From positions 1 to 7,903 of the forward strand of contig JAGGTT010000030.1 in NCBI GenBank assembly GCA_021163565.1: DNA of 7,903 nucleotides, in the 5' to 3' direction. A model generated the notes under the pieces. The model had not been told where the DNA came from, made no database searches, and saw nothing but the letters and a program-made list of their open reading frames with translations. Made by a program: the position numbers and the translations under genes. This DNA is from Candidatus Tharpella sp. (GTDB lineage: Bacteria > Desulfobacterota > Anaeroferrophillalia > Anaeroferrophillales > Tharpellaceae). This document shows, one piece after another, positions 1-7,015 of the stretch. Every line of letters starts with the position of its first letter. Within the stretch, counting starts at the first letter, position 1.

Positions 1-717
1 CTCATAAGAGTGCCAGTCATTAAGACCTACATCAATGAAATTAGTATCACTGATAGCTTCAGGAGTAATTAATCGCCATCGTCGCTGTTCCTGCACTTCA
101 GGTTGGCGGCGATACACGCTAAAATAGAGTTCACCAGAAAAATCTGCCGGTAAAACCGGTGCCTGCCAACTCAAATCAACAATAGAGGCAGAAGGAATCA
201 GCTCAACCCGGGAAGGAGGAGAAATTTCAGGAAGAGCAAACAAAGCCAGCTTATTAGAGACTTCACTATGCCAACCACGGCTATTAATAGATGTTACAGA
301 AAACACATAAATAAAATCTTTCGGAATTTTAGGTACCGGCAGATAGAAAGAAGTTCCTAATTGATAACCAGATTCGGGCTTAAACGGGTTAATCGTCAAA
401 TAATCGAAAAAACCTTCGTCGCAATAACGACAACTGTCTAAATCTTTCGGCACTTTTTTTAGTTTTACCTTAAAAGCACTAAGGTCTACGGGTTTTGTAT
501 TATCAGAATTTTCCCGTGGTAAACTCCAAGAGAGGTAACGCTCTCCCGGCTTTACCACCAGGCTGAGATCGGAAATCTTATCCGCAACAACCAGACTCGG
601 CGGCATCGGGTCCCCGCGTTTACCGCAGGCACTACAAAAAAATCCCAGACAAAGAGCCAATCCGAGATAAAGCAAAAAATAATCTTTAGTTAAAATCTTA
701 TTCACCAAGCATACCAT
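1..717 (-). CDS. Predicted lipoprotein with fibronectin-III-like domains (3' end outside window)
   Basis: The frame stays open for 239 codons from an ATG at 717 to the window edge, so the C-terminus is missing. A GTG at 705 (residue 5) is an alternative start; neither has a strong ribosome site. Residues 1-12 carry lysines, 13-30 are hydrophobic, and C31 follows C-S-A, a lipobox with an unusual cysteine at -3. The mature protein would begin CGKRGDPMPP, resembling the short lipoprotein start seen in LptM/YifL and many deltaproteobacterial lipoproteins. Residues ~43-162 and ~165-239 look like beta-rich fibronectin-III repeats (the LSW pattern recurs at 62-64 and 182-184). A C-x-x-C pair lies at 96-99. 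The ATG is five bases beyond the argH stop, so it looks co-transcribed. The molecular role is unknown; an envelope location is inferred. From memory, similar lipoproteins sit between argH and lysA in Geobacter-type genomes. Confidence 0.82.
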   Translation of the reverse strand, partial: MVCLVNKILTKDYFLLYLGLALCLGFFCSACGKRGDPMPPSLVVADKISDLSLVVKPGERYLSWSLPRENSDNTKPVDLSAFKVKLKKVPKDLDSCRYCDEGFFDYLTINPFKPESGYQLGTSFYLPVPKIPKDFIYVFSVTSINSRGWHSEVSNKLALFALPEISPPSRVELIPSASIVDLSWQAPVLPADFSGELYFSVYRRQPEVQEQRRWRLITPEAISDTNFIDVGLNDWHSYE

Positions 718-722
718 TAAAC

Positions 723-2123
723 TTAAATCCGACCCTTTTTCAAATCTCGACGAACCAATTCAATCTGCGCTTGAACCTGCTTCCGGGCCGTACCACCAAA
801 AAGGTTTTTAGCATCAACCGCATCCATAGGAGCCAACAATCTAAAGAGATCCTCAGAGAAAAGATCAGAGTATTCCTGCCACTGCATAATCGTCAAATCG
901 GTAAAAACTAGATTGTTTACTTCACAAAAAGCCACAACTTTACCGACAACCTCATGCGCTGAGCGAAAGGGCAATCCCTTACGCACCAGGTAATCCGCAA
1001 TTTCAGTCGCCGTAGAGAATCCAGCTCCGGCCTGACGCGCCATAACCTCTTTATTGACCCGCATTTCAATAATCATCGGCGCCATAATCCGCAATGATCC
1101 GACAACCGTATCCAGAGCATCAAAAAAAGGTTCTTTATCTTCCTGCATATCTTTATTATAGGCGAGTGGTAGAGATTTCAGAGTCATTAACAGGTTGACA
1201 AGAGAGCCGACCACGCGGCCCGACTTGCCCCGAATAAGTTCCGGGACATCCGGGTTTTTTTTCTGCGGCATAATAGAGCTGCCGGTACAGAATGAATCAC
1301 TTAAAGTAATAAAATTAAACTGTACCGAAGACCAGAGAACCAGTTCTTCGCAGAAACGAGTCAGGTGAACCATGAGCAGAGAGAAATCGAACAGGGCCTC
1401 CGCCACGCCATCACGGTCACTGACTGCGTCAAGACTGTTGCCGGTCACCCCGTCAAACCCAAGTTCTGCGGCCACACTTTCACGATCCAGGGCAAAACTG
1501 CTACCCGCCAGAGCTCCTGAACCAAGAGGAGAAAGGCTTAATCGCTTACGACAGTCGGCCAGGCGGCTTAAGTCACGCTTAAGCATTTCAACATAAGCCA
1601 GCAAATGATGCGCAAAAAGTACCGGTTGCGCCTGTTGCAAATGCGTAAATCCCGGCATTATAACTTCGAGATTAGACTCGGCTTTATCAACCAGAACCAG
1701 AATCAGCTCTGCAATAAGTGCTTCAACTTTAAGCAACTGGCTGCGTATGTAGAGACGTAAATCAAGCGCAACCTGATCATTACGACTGCGCCCGGTATGC
1801 AGACGGCCGGCAACTTCTGAACCGATAATTTCACTGAGACGACTCTCAATATTCATATGAATATCTTCCAGAGCAACCGAGAAAACAAATTCTCCCCTTT
1901 CAATTTCGGCCTTGATCTGTTCCAGGCCCGTAACGATAGGGTTGACATCGGCAGCTGGAATAATCTGCTGCCGCCCCAACATTTTGGCATGGGCGATACT
2001 ACCGGCGATATCTTCAGCGTAGAGTCGTTTATCAAAATTAATTGAGGCCGTAAATTCTTCTACCAATTCATCGGTCGGTGCCGTAAAACGGCCTCCCCAT
2101 AATTTTTGCGTACTTTTTTTCAA
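723..2123 (-). CDS. argH: Argininosuccinate lyase
   Basis: A 466-residue protein of normal family length. It cleaves argininosuccinate to arginine and fumarate, the last step of arginine synthesis, in the cytoplasm, normally as a tetramer. Visible motifs: the N-terminal KLWGGRF at 7-13, TGRSRNDQ at 110-117, GFTHLQ at 158-163 with the family's conserved histidine H161, and the fumarase/aspartase superfamily signature [11 protein letters not shown] at 281-291, whose S283 is the expected catalytic serine. The GLPFR.AH segment is at 383-390. The start is a TTG (2123-2121) that overlaps the TGA of the upstream gene in TTGA, a four-base overlap suggesting translational coupling; AAAAAGG lies ten bases upstream. 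No in-frame ATG fits before the conserved KLWGGRF. It is separated from argG by four non-arginine genes. Identification is secure. Confidence 0.97.
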   Translation of the reverse strand: MKKSTQKLWGGRFTAPTDELVEEFTASINFDKRLYAEDIAGSIAHAKMLGRQQIIPAADVNPIVTGLEQIKAEIERGEFVFSVALEDIHMNIESRLSEIIGSEVAGRLHTGRSRNDQVALDLRLYIRSQLLKVEALIAELILVLVDKAESNLEVIMPGFTHLQQAQPVLFAHHLLAYVEMLKRDLSRLADCRKRLSLSPLGSGALAGSSFALDRESVAAELGFDGVTGNSLDAVSDRDGVAEALFDFSLLMVHLTRFCEELVLWSSVQFNFITLSDSFCTGSSIMPQKKNPDVPELIRGKSGRVVGSLVNLLMTLKSLPLAYNKDMQEDKEPFFDALDTVVGSLRIMAPMIIEMRVNKEVMARQAGAGFSTATEIADYLVRKGLPFRSAHEVVGKVVAFCEVNNLVFTDLTIMQWQEYSDLFSEDLFRLLAPMDAVDAKNLFGGTARKQVQAQIELVRRDLKKGRI

Positions 2124-2842
2124 TTAACTACAACCTTTTTCTCACGTTCACCAAATAAAAGTGAGCCAACCCTGACAATGGTTGCACCCTCTTCAACCGC
2201 GACTTCAAAATCTTTCGACATTCCCATTGAGAGCTGCTTAAACTCCGGGAAAACAGGAATAAATTCAGCCTGAGCTTCAGTAAACAGCTTAAAAAGAGAT
2301 CGAAAATAGGGACGACTCGCCTCAGCTGATGCACCAGCCGGAGGAATTGCCATCAAACCTTCAATTGACAACCCTTCTATATAACCTATTTCACTAAGAA
2401 AATCAAACAGGCTTGCGGCCGGAATCCCAGCCTTGGTAGCTTCATCACCGATATTCACCTGTACTAAAACCCGCGCCTTAAACTCATCGGCGACCGCCTT
2501 CCGCGCCAGACTCCGGGCCAATTTCATCGAATCGAGACCATGAAAGAGGTGAAAACCGTTATCATAAAATTTAACTTTATTGCTTTGTAGATGGCCTATA
2601 AAGTGCCACTGCAAAGGCAGATTCCGGTTCCGGGCCTGCACCATCTTAGCTACACAGTCCTGAATATAATTCTCACCGAAATGAACTTGGCCGGCACCGG
2701 CGGCATCTTCAATCCGGGCAAAAGGAAAGGTTTTGCTGACCGCTACCAAGGTAATCTCATTCGAATTACGACCGCAACGCTCACAAGCGGCGATAATCCG
2801 ATCCTGCACCGCCGCAAGGCGTATCTTAAATGCACTATTCAC
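2120..2842 (-). CDS. yggS: YggS/PLPBP-family pyridoxal phosphate homeostasis protein
   Basis: Single-domain PLP-binding TIM-barrel protein of the YggS/PROSC/YBL036C family. Members bind PLP without known enzymatic activity and affect vitamin B6 and amino-acid balance. I chose the GTG at 2842 (240 residues) because the protein then begins [16 protein letters not shown], matching the usual family start; a TTG at 2866 would add eight residues and has no visible ribosome site. In 240-residue numbering the PLP lysine is K37 in AVSKT; FGENY is at 55-59, [11 protein letters not shown] at 79-89, and [11 protein letters not shown] at 129-139. The phosphate-binding parts are SMGMSKDFE (205-213) and VRVGSLLFG (223-231). 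Its TGA overlaps the argH TTG. It may supply or buffer PLP for enzymes such as ArgD in the same operon, but that link is inference. The family is clear. Confidence 0.93.
   Translation of the reverse strand: MNSAFKIRLAAVQDRIIAACERCGRNSNEITLVAVSKTFPFARIEDAAGAGQVHFGENYIQDCVAKMVQARNRNLPLQWHFIGHLQSNKVKFYDNGFHLFHGLDSMKLARSLARKAVADEFKARVLVQVNIGDEATKAGIPAASLFDFLSEIGYIEGLSIEGLMAIPPAGASAEASRPYFRSLFKLFTEAQAEFIPVFPEFKQLSMGMSKDFEVAVEEGATIVRVGSLLFGEREKKVVVN
2134..2140 (-). promoter_or_regulatory. Ribosome binding site for argH TTG start
   Basis: AAAAAGG on the minus strand, ten bases before the TTG at 2123. It lies inside the last codons of the preceding gene and supports the non-ATG start. Confidence 0.5.
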
Positions 2843-2892
2843 GATTTCAAATCTATTCCCAAGCAACTTAAGTTATTAAACTCAATAAGGAA

Positions 2893-2914
2893 AACTTTTT
2901 TCACTAAAAAAGTT
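2893..2914. repeat. Perfect 9-bp AT-rich inverted repeat between maf and yggS
   Basis: Arms AACTTTTTT (2893-2901) and AAAAAAGTT (2906-2914) surround a four-base loop. On the transcribed strand it could form a hairpin seven bases after the maf stop. Only one G-C pair is in the stem and only about four T follow, so it is a weak candidate for a terminator; an mRNA-stability or attenuating hairpin is possible. Confidence 0.55.
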
Positions 2915-2920
2915 CTGGTT

Positions 2921-3511
2921 TCAGGCTAACGCAATTACTTTACATGTCAGAAGTTCCGAAATCACCAGCGGCAGCGGCAGACCAATCACATTGGTCGGGG
3001 AGCCTTCGATGGCTTCGACAAAAGCCCCGCCCAACCCCTGTACCGCATACGAGCCGGCTTTATCCAGGGGTTCACCGGTCGCAATATAGGCTTTGATCTG
3101 AGCTTCTGACAAAGCCGCAATTTTAACCCGACTTGAATCAATCCGGGTCACCAGATGTTTAGCCTCCGGATAATACAGGGTAAAAGCGGTTAAAACCTGA
3201 TGCCAGTTTCCAGCTATCGCGGACAGCATCTTCACCGCCGCAGATTTATCTTCGGGTTTACCCAGAACTTCACCCTGCAACACAACAATCGTATCTGCAG
3301 CCAGAATCCAACTTTCAGAAAATTCCCCCGCTACCGCCAAAGCTTTCTCCTGCGCCATCCGGGTCACGAAATCGGGAGCTGATTCAACTGCGAAACGGGT
3401 CTCCTCAATATCGGCATTAGTAAGGGTAAATTCAATCCCCATCTGTCCTAAAAGCTCACGCCGTCGCGGTGACTGGGAAGCCAGCACCAGAGGAGCTATG
3501 GTTCTATACAA
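2921..3511 (-). CDS. maf: Maf-family nucleotide pyrophosphatase (YhdE-like dTTPase/UTPase)
   Basis: A 196-residue protein of typical length. Maf enzymes hydrolyse nucleoside triphosphates, often modified or non-canonical ones, to the monophosphate and pyrophosphate in the cytoplasm, and are linked to house-cleaning and to septum inhibition. Visible motifs: the N-terminal LASQSPRRREL (9-19), AADTIVV with D73, GKPED from G84 with K85, GEPLDKAGSYAVQG (146-159), and SPTNVIGLPL (171-180). The GEPLDKAG...QG form points to the YhdE (dTTP/UTP) subgroup rather than the YceF (m7GTP) subgroup. The usual GR-x-H-x-V-x-TG segment reads GNWHQVLTA here (101-109), with N for R and A for G, so specificity could be shifted. 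The start is TTG at 3511, two bases after the lgt stop, with GGAG eight bases upstream. Family assignment is firm; substrate is inferred. Confidence 0.93.
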   Translation of the reverse strand: MYRTIAPLVLASQSPRRRELLGQMGIEFTLTNADIEETRFAVESAPDFVTRMAQEKALAVAGEFSESWILAADTIVVLQGEVLGKPEDKSAAVKMLSAIAGNWHQVLTAFTLYYPEAKHLVTRIDSSRVKIAALSEAQIKAYIATGEPLDKAGSYAVQGLGGAFVEAIEGSPTNVIGLPLPLVISELLTCKVIALA

Positions 3512-3513
3512 AC

Positions 3514-4281
3514 TTAATACTCCGTATACGGCTCATGCCGAATCTTGATAAACCAAAGCAGAAATGCTGAAATAATCAACCCCAGACTGATCCATTGTGA
3601 AGTCGAAAAACTGTAGAGAAAACCCCGGGGGTCACCACGCCAGAATTCCACCGTAAAGCGCAACAAGCCGTAAAACAGCATATACACAACTACCAGTGTC
3701 CCGCGCCTGATATTCCGCCGGGAAAGGAAAAACAGGATGGCGAAGATTGAGATATTAGCAATTGCATGATAAATCTGTGTCGGATGCAGCGGTTGATTAA
3801 GCGGCGCGTGCGAGATGGGATCGGAAAAGGTAATCGCCAACCCGTTCGCACAGGCTTTACCATAACAGCAACCGGCAGAGAGACAACCCAGACGGCCAAC
3901 CGCCTGCGCCAATACCAACCCCGGAGCGGCCACATCGAGAATTTCAAGCACCGGTTTTCGCCAACGGCGAATCCGCCATATAAAAACCGGAACCGCCGTT
4001 AAAAAACCACCGTAAAAAACCAGGCCCCCTTCCCACAAACGTAATGCGGCCACGGGATCATTACGAAAAAAGGAAAGATTAAGTGCTACATAGAAAAGCC
4101 GGGCTCCGACCAGAGCTGAAATTACAATATAGAAAAAGAGATCATGGAAAATCTCCGGATTAAGCCCCCGGCGCAGACCCTCCCGGTGAGTCCAGGTCAG
4201 TGCCAACAGAAATCCGAGCGCCACAAAAAAACCATACGTATGGAGGGTCAGAGGGCCGATTTTCAGAAGGATAGGATGCAT
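3514..4281 (-). CDS. lgt: Prolipoprotein diacylglyceryl transferase
   Basis: A 255-residue multi-pass inner-membrane protein. Lgt transfers diacylglycerol from phosphatidylglycerol to the lipobox cysteine of prolipoproteins, the first maturation step. The sequence shows about seven hydrophobic segments (roughly 16-30, 47-68, 88-103, 117-135, 172-187, 196-208, 228-246). Family motifs include HTYGFFVALGF (14-24), EGGLVFYGGF (84-93), GR-x-GC (129-133) with the key arginine R130, HPTQIY (166-171), and RFTVEFWRGD (208-217), which holds the C-terminal conserved arginine region. The signature loop reads GRLGCLSAGCCYG, with three cysteines where E. coli has asparagine and others; this form is familiar from deltaproteobacteria. 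The ATG start fits the family but has no clear Shine-Dalgarno sequence. It follows lspA, the next enzyme of the same pathway, by 57 bases, and maf begins two bases after its stop. Confidence 0.96.
   Translation of the reverse strand: MHPILLKIGPLTLHTYGFFVALGFLLALTWTHREGLRRGLNPEIFHDLFFYIVISALVGARLFYVALNLSFFRNDPVAALRLWEGGLVFYGGFLTAVPVFIWRIRRWRKPVLEILDVAAPGLVLAQAVGRLGCLSAGCCYGKACANGLAITFSDPISHAPLNQPLHPTQIYHAIANISIFAILFFLSRRNIRRGTLVVVYMLFYGLLRFTVEFWRGDPRGFLYSFSTSQWISLGLIISAFLLWFIKIRHEPYTEY
3520..3523 (-). promoter_or_regulatory. Ribosome binding site for maf TTG start
   Basis: GGAG on the minus strand, eight bases before the TTG at 3511 and within the last codons of lgt. It supports the TTG as the real start, since no ATG precedes the conserved LASQSPRR motif. 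Confidence 0.7.
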
Positions 4282-4284
4282 TAA

Positions 4285-4335
4285 TTAAATATTTAAGGCT
4301 GCAGCTAAAAGATTGCAAAAAAAGTAAAGCGACAT
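4285..4335 (-). other. Possible 16-codon reading frame in the lspA-lgt gap
   Basis: ATG at 4335, three bases beyond the lspA TGA, opens a frame for MSLYFFCNLLAAALNI and stops with TAA at 4287-4285. It is in frame with lgt, whose ATG lies three bases further. The peptide is hydrophobic. No good ribosome site precedes it. It could be a coupling or leader peptide that carries ribosomes to lgt, or simply chance. Confidence 0.22.
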
Positions 4336-4338
4336 ATC

Positions 4339-4869
4339 TCAACTTTTACATTCCCGCCAGATTGACAACAGGGCATCAACCAAGAGCAGGGTTACACCAA
4401 TGCTGATTGCACAATCAGCAATATTAAAAGCGGGCCAATGGTAATTCTGCCAGTAAAAATCAAGAAAATCGACAACCTTTTCGTAACGCCAGCGATCAAT
4501 CATATTGCCGAAAGCCCCGCCAACCACCAGGGCCAGACCAAAACGGGATACTTTTTGCAGGTTCTTCTCATGAAAATAGTAGAATATCACAAGACCTACC
4601 GTAGCCCCGGAGAGAGCCAACAGCCAATATGACTTTATCGAGCTCTCAATCCCGCTGAATACCCCGAACGCGACCCCGGAGTTCATAACCAGGGTCAGGG
4701 AGAAGAAGCCGTCGACAACCTTCTTCGGATATATCGGCGAGAGTTGTTGTAAGGCAAGCAATTTGCTCCACTGATCCAGAACCAGAACCAGGATGACAAT
4801 AACCAGCAGGGAAATTAAGCGGCCCCCTCTCAGTTTCCAGCTTGTGCCCGCACCTTTCTCACTACTCAC
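4339..4869 (-). CDS. lspA: Lipoprotein signal peptidase (signal peptidase II)
   Basis: A 176-residue aspartic protease of the inner membrane that removes signal peptides from diacylglyceryl-modified prolipoproteins, directly after Lgt. Four hydrophobic segments lie at about 17-34, 56-72, 82-98 and 112-124/153-170. Motifs: LDQWSK (31-36), MNSGVAFGVF (62-71), GGAFGNMIDRW (117-127), VVDFLDFY (132-139) and AFNIADCAIS (147-156). D134 and D152 match the catalytic aspartate pair of the family. The start is GTG at 4869, placed immediately after the argG stop (TAAGTG); GGCGG lies about twelve bases upstream within argG, so initiation may depend on translation of argG. No better start is seen before the first membrane segment. 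Together with lgt it forms a lipoprotein-maturation pair inserted in an arginine operon. Very confident. Confidence 0.96.
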   Translation of the reverse strand: MSSEKGAGTSWKLRGGRLISLLVIVILVLVLDQWSKLLALQQLSPIYPKKVVDGFFSLTLVMNSGVAFGVFSGIESSIKSYWLLALSGATVGLVIFYYFHEKNLQKVSRFGLALVVGGAFGNMIDRWRYEKVVDFLDFYWQNYHWPAFNIADCAISIGVTLLLVDALLSIWRECKS

Positions 4870-6069
4870 TTAATCTAAAACCGCCCGGGCTTTAAGACGC
4901 AGAGCCTGGAGTTTGATAAAACCTTCGGCATCAAACTGATCGTAAACCATGTCCTCTTCGAAGGTTGCCATCTCCGGCTGATAGAGTGAAAATTTAGATT
5001 TGCGGCCGACCACTATGCAGTTTCCTTTATAGAGTTTAAGGCGCACGGTACCGGTAACATTTTCCTGAGTTTTATCAACCAGAGCCTGCAAAGCTTCACG
5101 CTCAGGGGCAAACCAGAAGCCATTATAGACCATCCGGGCATATTCCGGAATCAGGGAATCTCTTAAATGCATCGCATCACGATCCATCGTCAACGACTCA
5201 ACCGCTCGCCGGCCATGATAGAGAATAGTTCCGCCCGGAGTCTCATAGACACCGCGTGATTTCATACCGACAAAACGGTTCTCAACCATATCAACCCGGC
5301 CGATACCGTTAGCTCCGCCCAATTCATTGAGACGGCTTAAAAGTGCCGCCGGTGAAAGTTTCACACCGTCAACCGCTACCGGATCACCTTTTTCAAAGTC
5401 AATCTCACAATAAGTCGCCTGATCCGGAGCCTTCTCCGGTGAAACCGAAAGCTGAAACATATCTTCATCCGGCTCATACCAGGGATCCTCCAGAACCCCG
5501 CCCTCAAAACTGATATGGAGCAGATTGCGGTCGGAACTATAGGGTTTCTCCTTCGAAACCGGAATTGGGATGTTATGTTTTTTTGCGTAATCGATCATCT
5601 TCTCCCGCGAATTAAGATCCCACTTGCTGCGCCAGGGAGCAATCACCTTAATTGAAGGCTCAAGACCGTAAAAGGTGAGCTCAAAACGAATCTGATCATT
5701 GCCCTTGCCGGTGGCCCCATGAGCCACGGCATCAGCCCCTTCAAGACGGGCAATCTCAATCTGACGCTTGGCAATCAACGGCCTGGCGATCGATGTTCCG
5801 AGCAGATAAACCCCTTCGTAAATCGCATTCGCCCGAAATATGGGAAAGACAAAATCACGGACAAACTCTTCTGTGAGATCATCGACATACACCTTTGAAG
5901 CCCCGGTCTGCAGAGCTTTCTCTTCAATCCCGTCAAGTTCCTTACCCTGGCCAACATCTGCGGCAAAAGCGATAACCTCGCAATTATACTCTTCTTTTAA
6001 CCAGGTCAAAATGACCGAGGTATCAAGCCCTCCGGAATAGGCCAAGACAATTTTTTTCACATCGCTCAT
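4870..6069 (-). CDS. argG: Argininosuccinate synthase
   Basis: A 399-residue cytoplasmic ATP-dependent ligase that joins citrulline and aspartate to argininosuccinate. I start it at the ATG at 6069, which has GAGGTG six bases upstream; an in-frame GTG at 6078 would add three residues, but that GTG is part of the ribosome site. Visible features: the N-type ATP pyrophosphatase loop AYSGGLDTS (10-18), ADVGQG (37-42), [18 protein letters not shown] (84-101), the signature GATGKGNDQ (118-126), APWR (144-147), and the [14 protein letters not shown] substrate region (178-191). Length and motifs match the family closely. It lies 25 bases after argF and directly against lspA. It makes the substrate of ArgH, which is encoded about 2.7 kb further down the same strand. 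Confidence 0.97.
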   Translation of the reverse strand: MSDVKKIVLAYSGGLDTSVILTWLKEEYNCEVIAFAADVGQGKELDGIEEKALQTGASKVYVDDLTEEFVRDFVFPIFRANAIYEGVYLLGTSIARPLIAKRQIEIARLEGADAVAHGATGKGNDQIRFELTFYGLEPSIKVIAPWRSKWDLNSREKMIDYAKKHNIPIPVSKEKPYSSDRNLLHISFEGGVLEDPWYEPDEDMFQLSVSPEKAPDQATYCEIDFEKGDPVAVDGVKLSPAALLSRLNELGGANGIGRVDMVENRFVGMKSRGVYETPGGTILYHGRRAVESLTMDRDAMHLRDSLIPEYARMVYNGFWFAPEREALQALVDKTQENVTGTVRLKLYKGNCIVVGRKSKFSLYQPEMATFEEDMVYDQFDAEGFIKLQALRLKARAVLD

Positions 6070-6075
6070 AAGTAA

Positions 6076-6081
6076 CACCTC
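6076..6081 (-). promoter_or_regulatory. Ribosome binding site deciding the argG start
   Basis: GAGGTG on the minus strand lies six bases before the ATG at 6069. It contains the upstream in-frame GTG (6078-6076) and so argues against that codon as the start. Confidence 0.8.
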
Positions 6082-6094
6082 ATTTTAATATAAT

Positions 6095-7015
6095 TTAATC
6101 ACCCAGCAGCGTCATTAACAGGGCTTTCTGCACATGCAGGCGATTTTCGGCTTGAGTAAAGATCAGCTCCTGAAAACGTTCAAAAGTCTCCGCCGTAATC
6201 TCCTCACCACGATGAGCTGGAAGACAGTGCAAGACCAGCGCCTCAGGAGCGGCAAGCCGCAAAAGTTCTTCATTAATCTGAAAACCGGCAAAAACCTGGC
6301 GTCGGGCCACAGCTTCTTCTTCCTGACCCATACTCGCCCAGACATCGGTATTCAGAACATCTGCGCCCCGGGCCGCAGCCGCAGGCTCACCGACTACCGT
6401 AACCCGGCCGTCATTTGAAGCCTTTTTAAGCAAACCGGAATCCGGTTCATACCCCGCAGGTGCGGCAATACGCAGATCAAAACCAAACTGGAGGGCGGCA
6501 TTGATCCAGGAGTTGGCCATATTGTTACCGTCACCGATATAGGCAACTTTAAGGTCGGAAAACTTATCCCCCAGACGCTCTTTAATCGTAAAAATATCGG
6601 TCAACACCTGACAGGGATGAAGAAAATCAGTCAATCCATTAATCACCGGAACCGTCGCATATTGAGCCAGAGTCTCAACTTCAGCATGTTCGTAGGTACG
6701 AATCATAATCCCGTCAACATAACGCGATAAAACCCGGGCGGTATCCTCTAAAGGTTCTCCCCGACCGACCTGGGTATGGGTTGAGCTCATGAAAATCGCC
6801 TGCCCCCCAAGCTGAAACATTCCGACCTCAAATGAAACCCGGGTTCTAGTGGATGATTTTTTGAAAATCATCGCCAGACTTTTACCCTCAAGGCTCCGGG
6901 AAAATTTTGCCGGATTACGCTTAAGTTCCGCAGCCAAATCAAGTAAAGTTTCAAGCTCACTTCGTGACCACTGGGTAAGATCAAGAAAATCTTTCATCTT
7001 ACTGTTTTCGGGCAT
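6095..7015 (-). CDS. argF: Ornithine carbamoyltransferase
   Basis: A 306-residue cytoplasmic enzyme, usual for the family, making citrulline from ornithine and carbamoyl phosphate. The carbamoyl-phosphate loop S-T-R-T-R is at 55-59, HPCQ at 133-136, the ornithine-side DVWASMG at 224-230, and the HCLP motif with catalytic C264 at 263-266. These fit ornithine rather than aspartate as acceptor. The start at 7015 is supported by TGAGGT eight bases upstream and makes the gene overlap argD by 17 bases; a second in-frame ATG at 6997 would begin MKDFLDL, like many homologues, but lacks a ribosome site at the right distance. ArgD supplies acetylornithine one step earlier and argG follows after 25 bases, so the gene order tracks the pathway. 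Confidence 0.96.
   Translation of the reverse strand: MPENSKMKDFLDLTQWSRSELETLLDLAAELKRNPAKFSRSLEGKSLAMIFKKSSTRTRVSFEVGMFQLGGQAIFMSSTHTQVGRGEPLEDTARVLSRYVDGIMIRTYEHAEVETLAQYATVPVINGLTDFLHPCQVLTDIFTIKERLGDKFSDLKVAYIGDGNNMANSWINAALQFGFDLRIAAPAGYEPDSGLLKKASNDGRVTVVGEPAAAARGADVLNTDVWASMGQEEEAVARRQVFAGFQINEELLRLAAPEALVLHCLPAHRGEEITAETFERFQELIFTQAENRLHVQKALLMTLLGD

Noticed and set aside
1372..1596. Plus-strand reading frames inside argH, and similar ones inside every other gene (for example 1857-2045, 2591-2929, 3766-4002, 6134-6418, 7063-7371)
   Set aside because: They lie antisense to strongly conserved genes, are rich in serine, arginine and proline, and show no recognisable domain or ribosome site. 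They are shadows of the minus-strand genes.
2893..2914. The maf-yggS inverted repeat as an intrinsic terminator
   Set aside because: The stem has a single G-C pair and only about four T follow it, so strong termination is unlikely.
4282..4310. Short palindromes before lgt (TTAAATATTTAA and GCTGCAGC) as an operator
   Set aside because: They are short, AT-rich or common restriction-type palindromes inside an operon gap, with no matching promoter and no known operator pattern.
4160..4342. Minus-strand frame from a TTG at 4342 overlapping the lgt start
   Set aside because: It runs out of frame through the conserved lgt N-terminus, starts at TTG and has no ribosome site or family resemblance.
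6070..6110. Possible promoter between argF and argG (AT-rich TATATT)
   Set aside because: No reasonable -35 element lies 16-18 bases upstream, and the gap is only 25 bases with a good ribosome site. It reads as a simple intra-operon junction.
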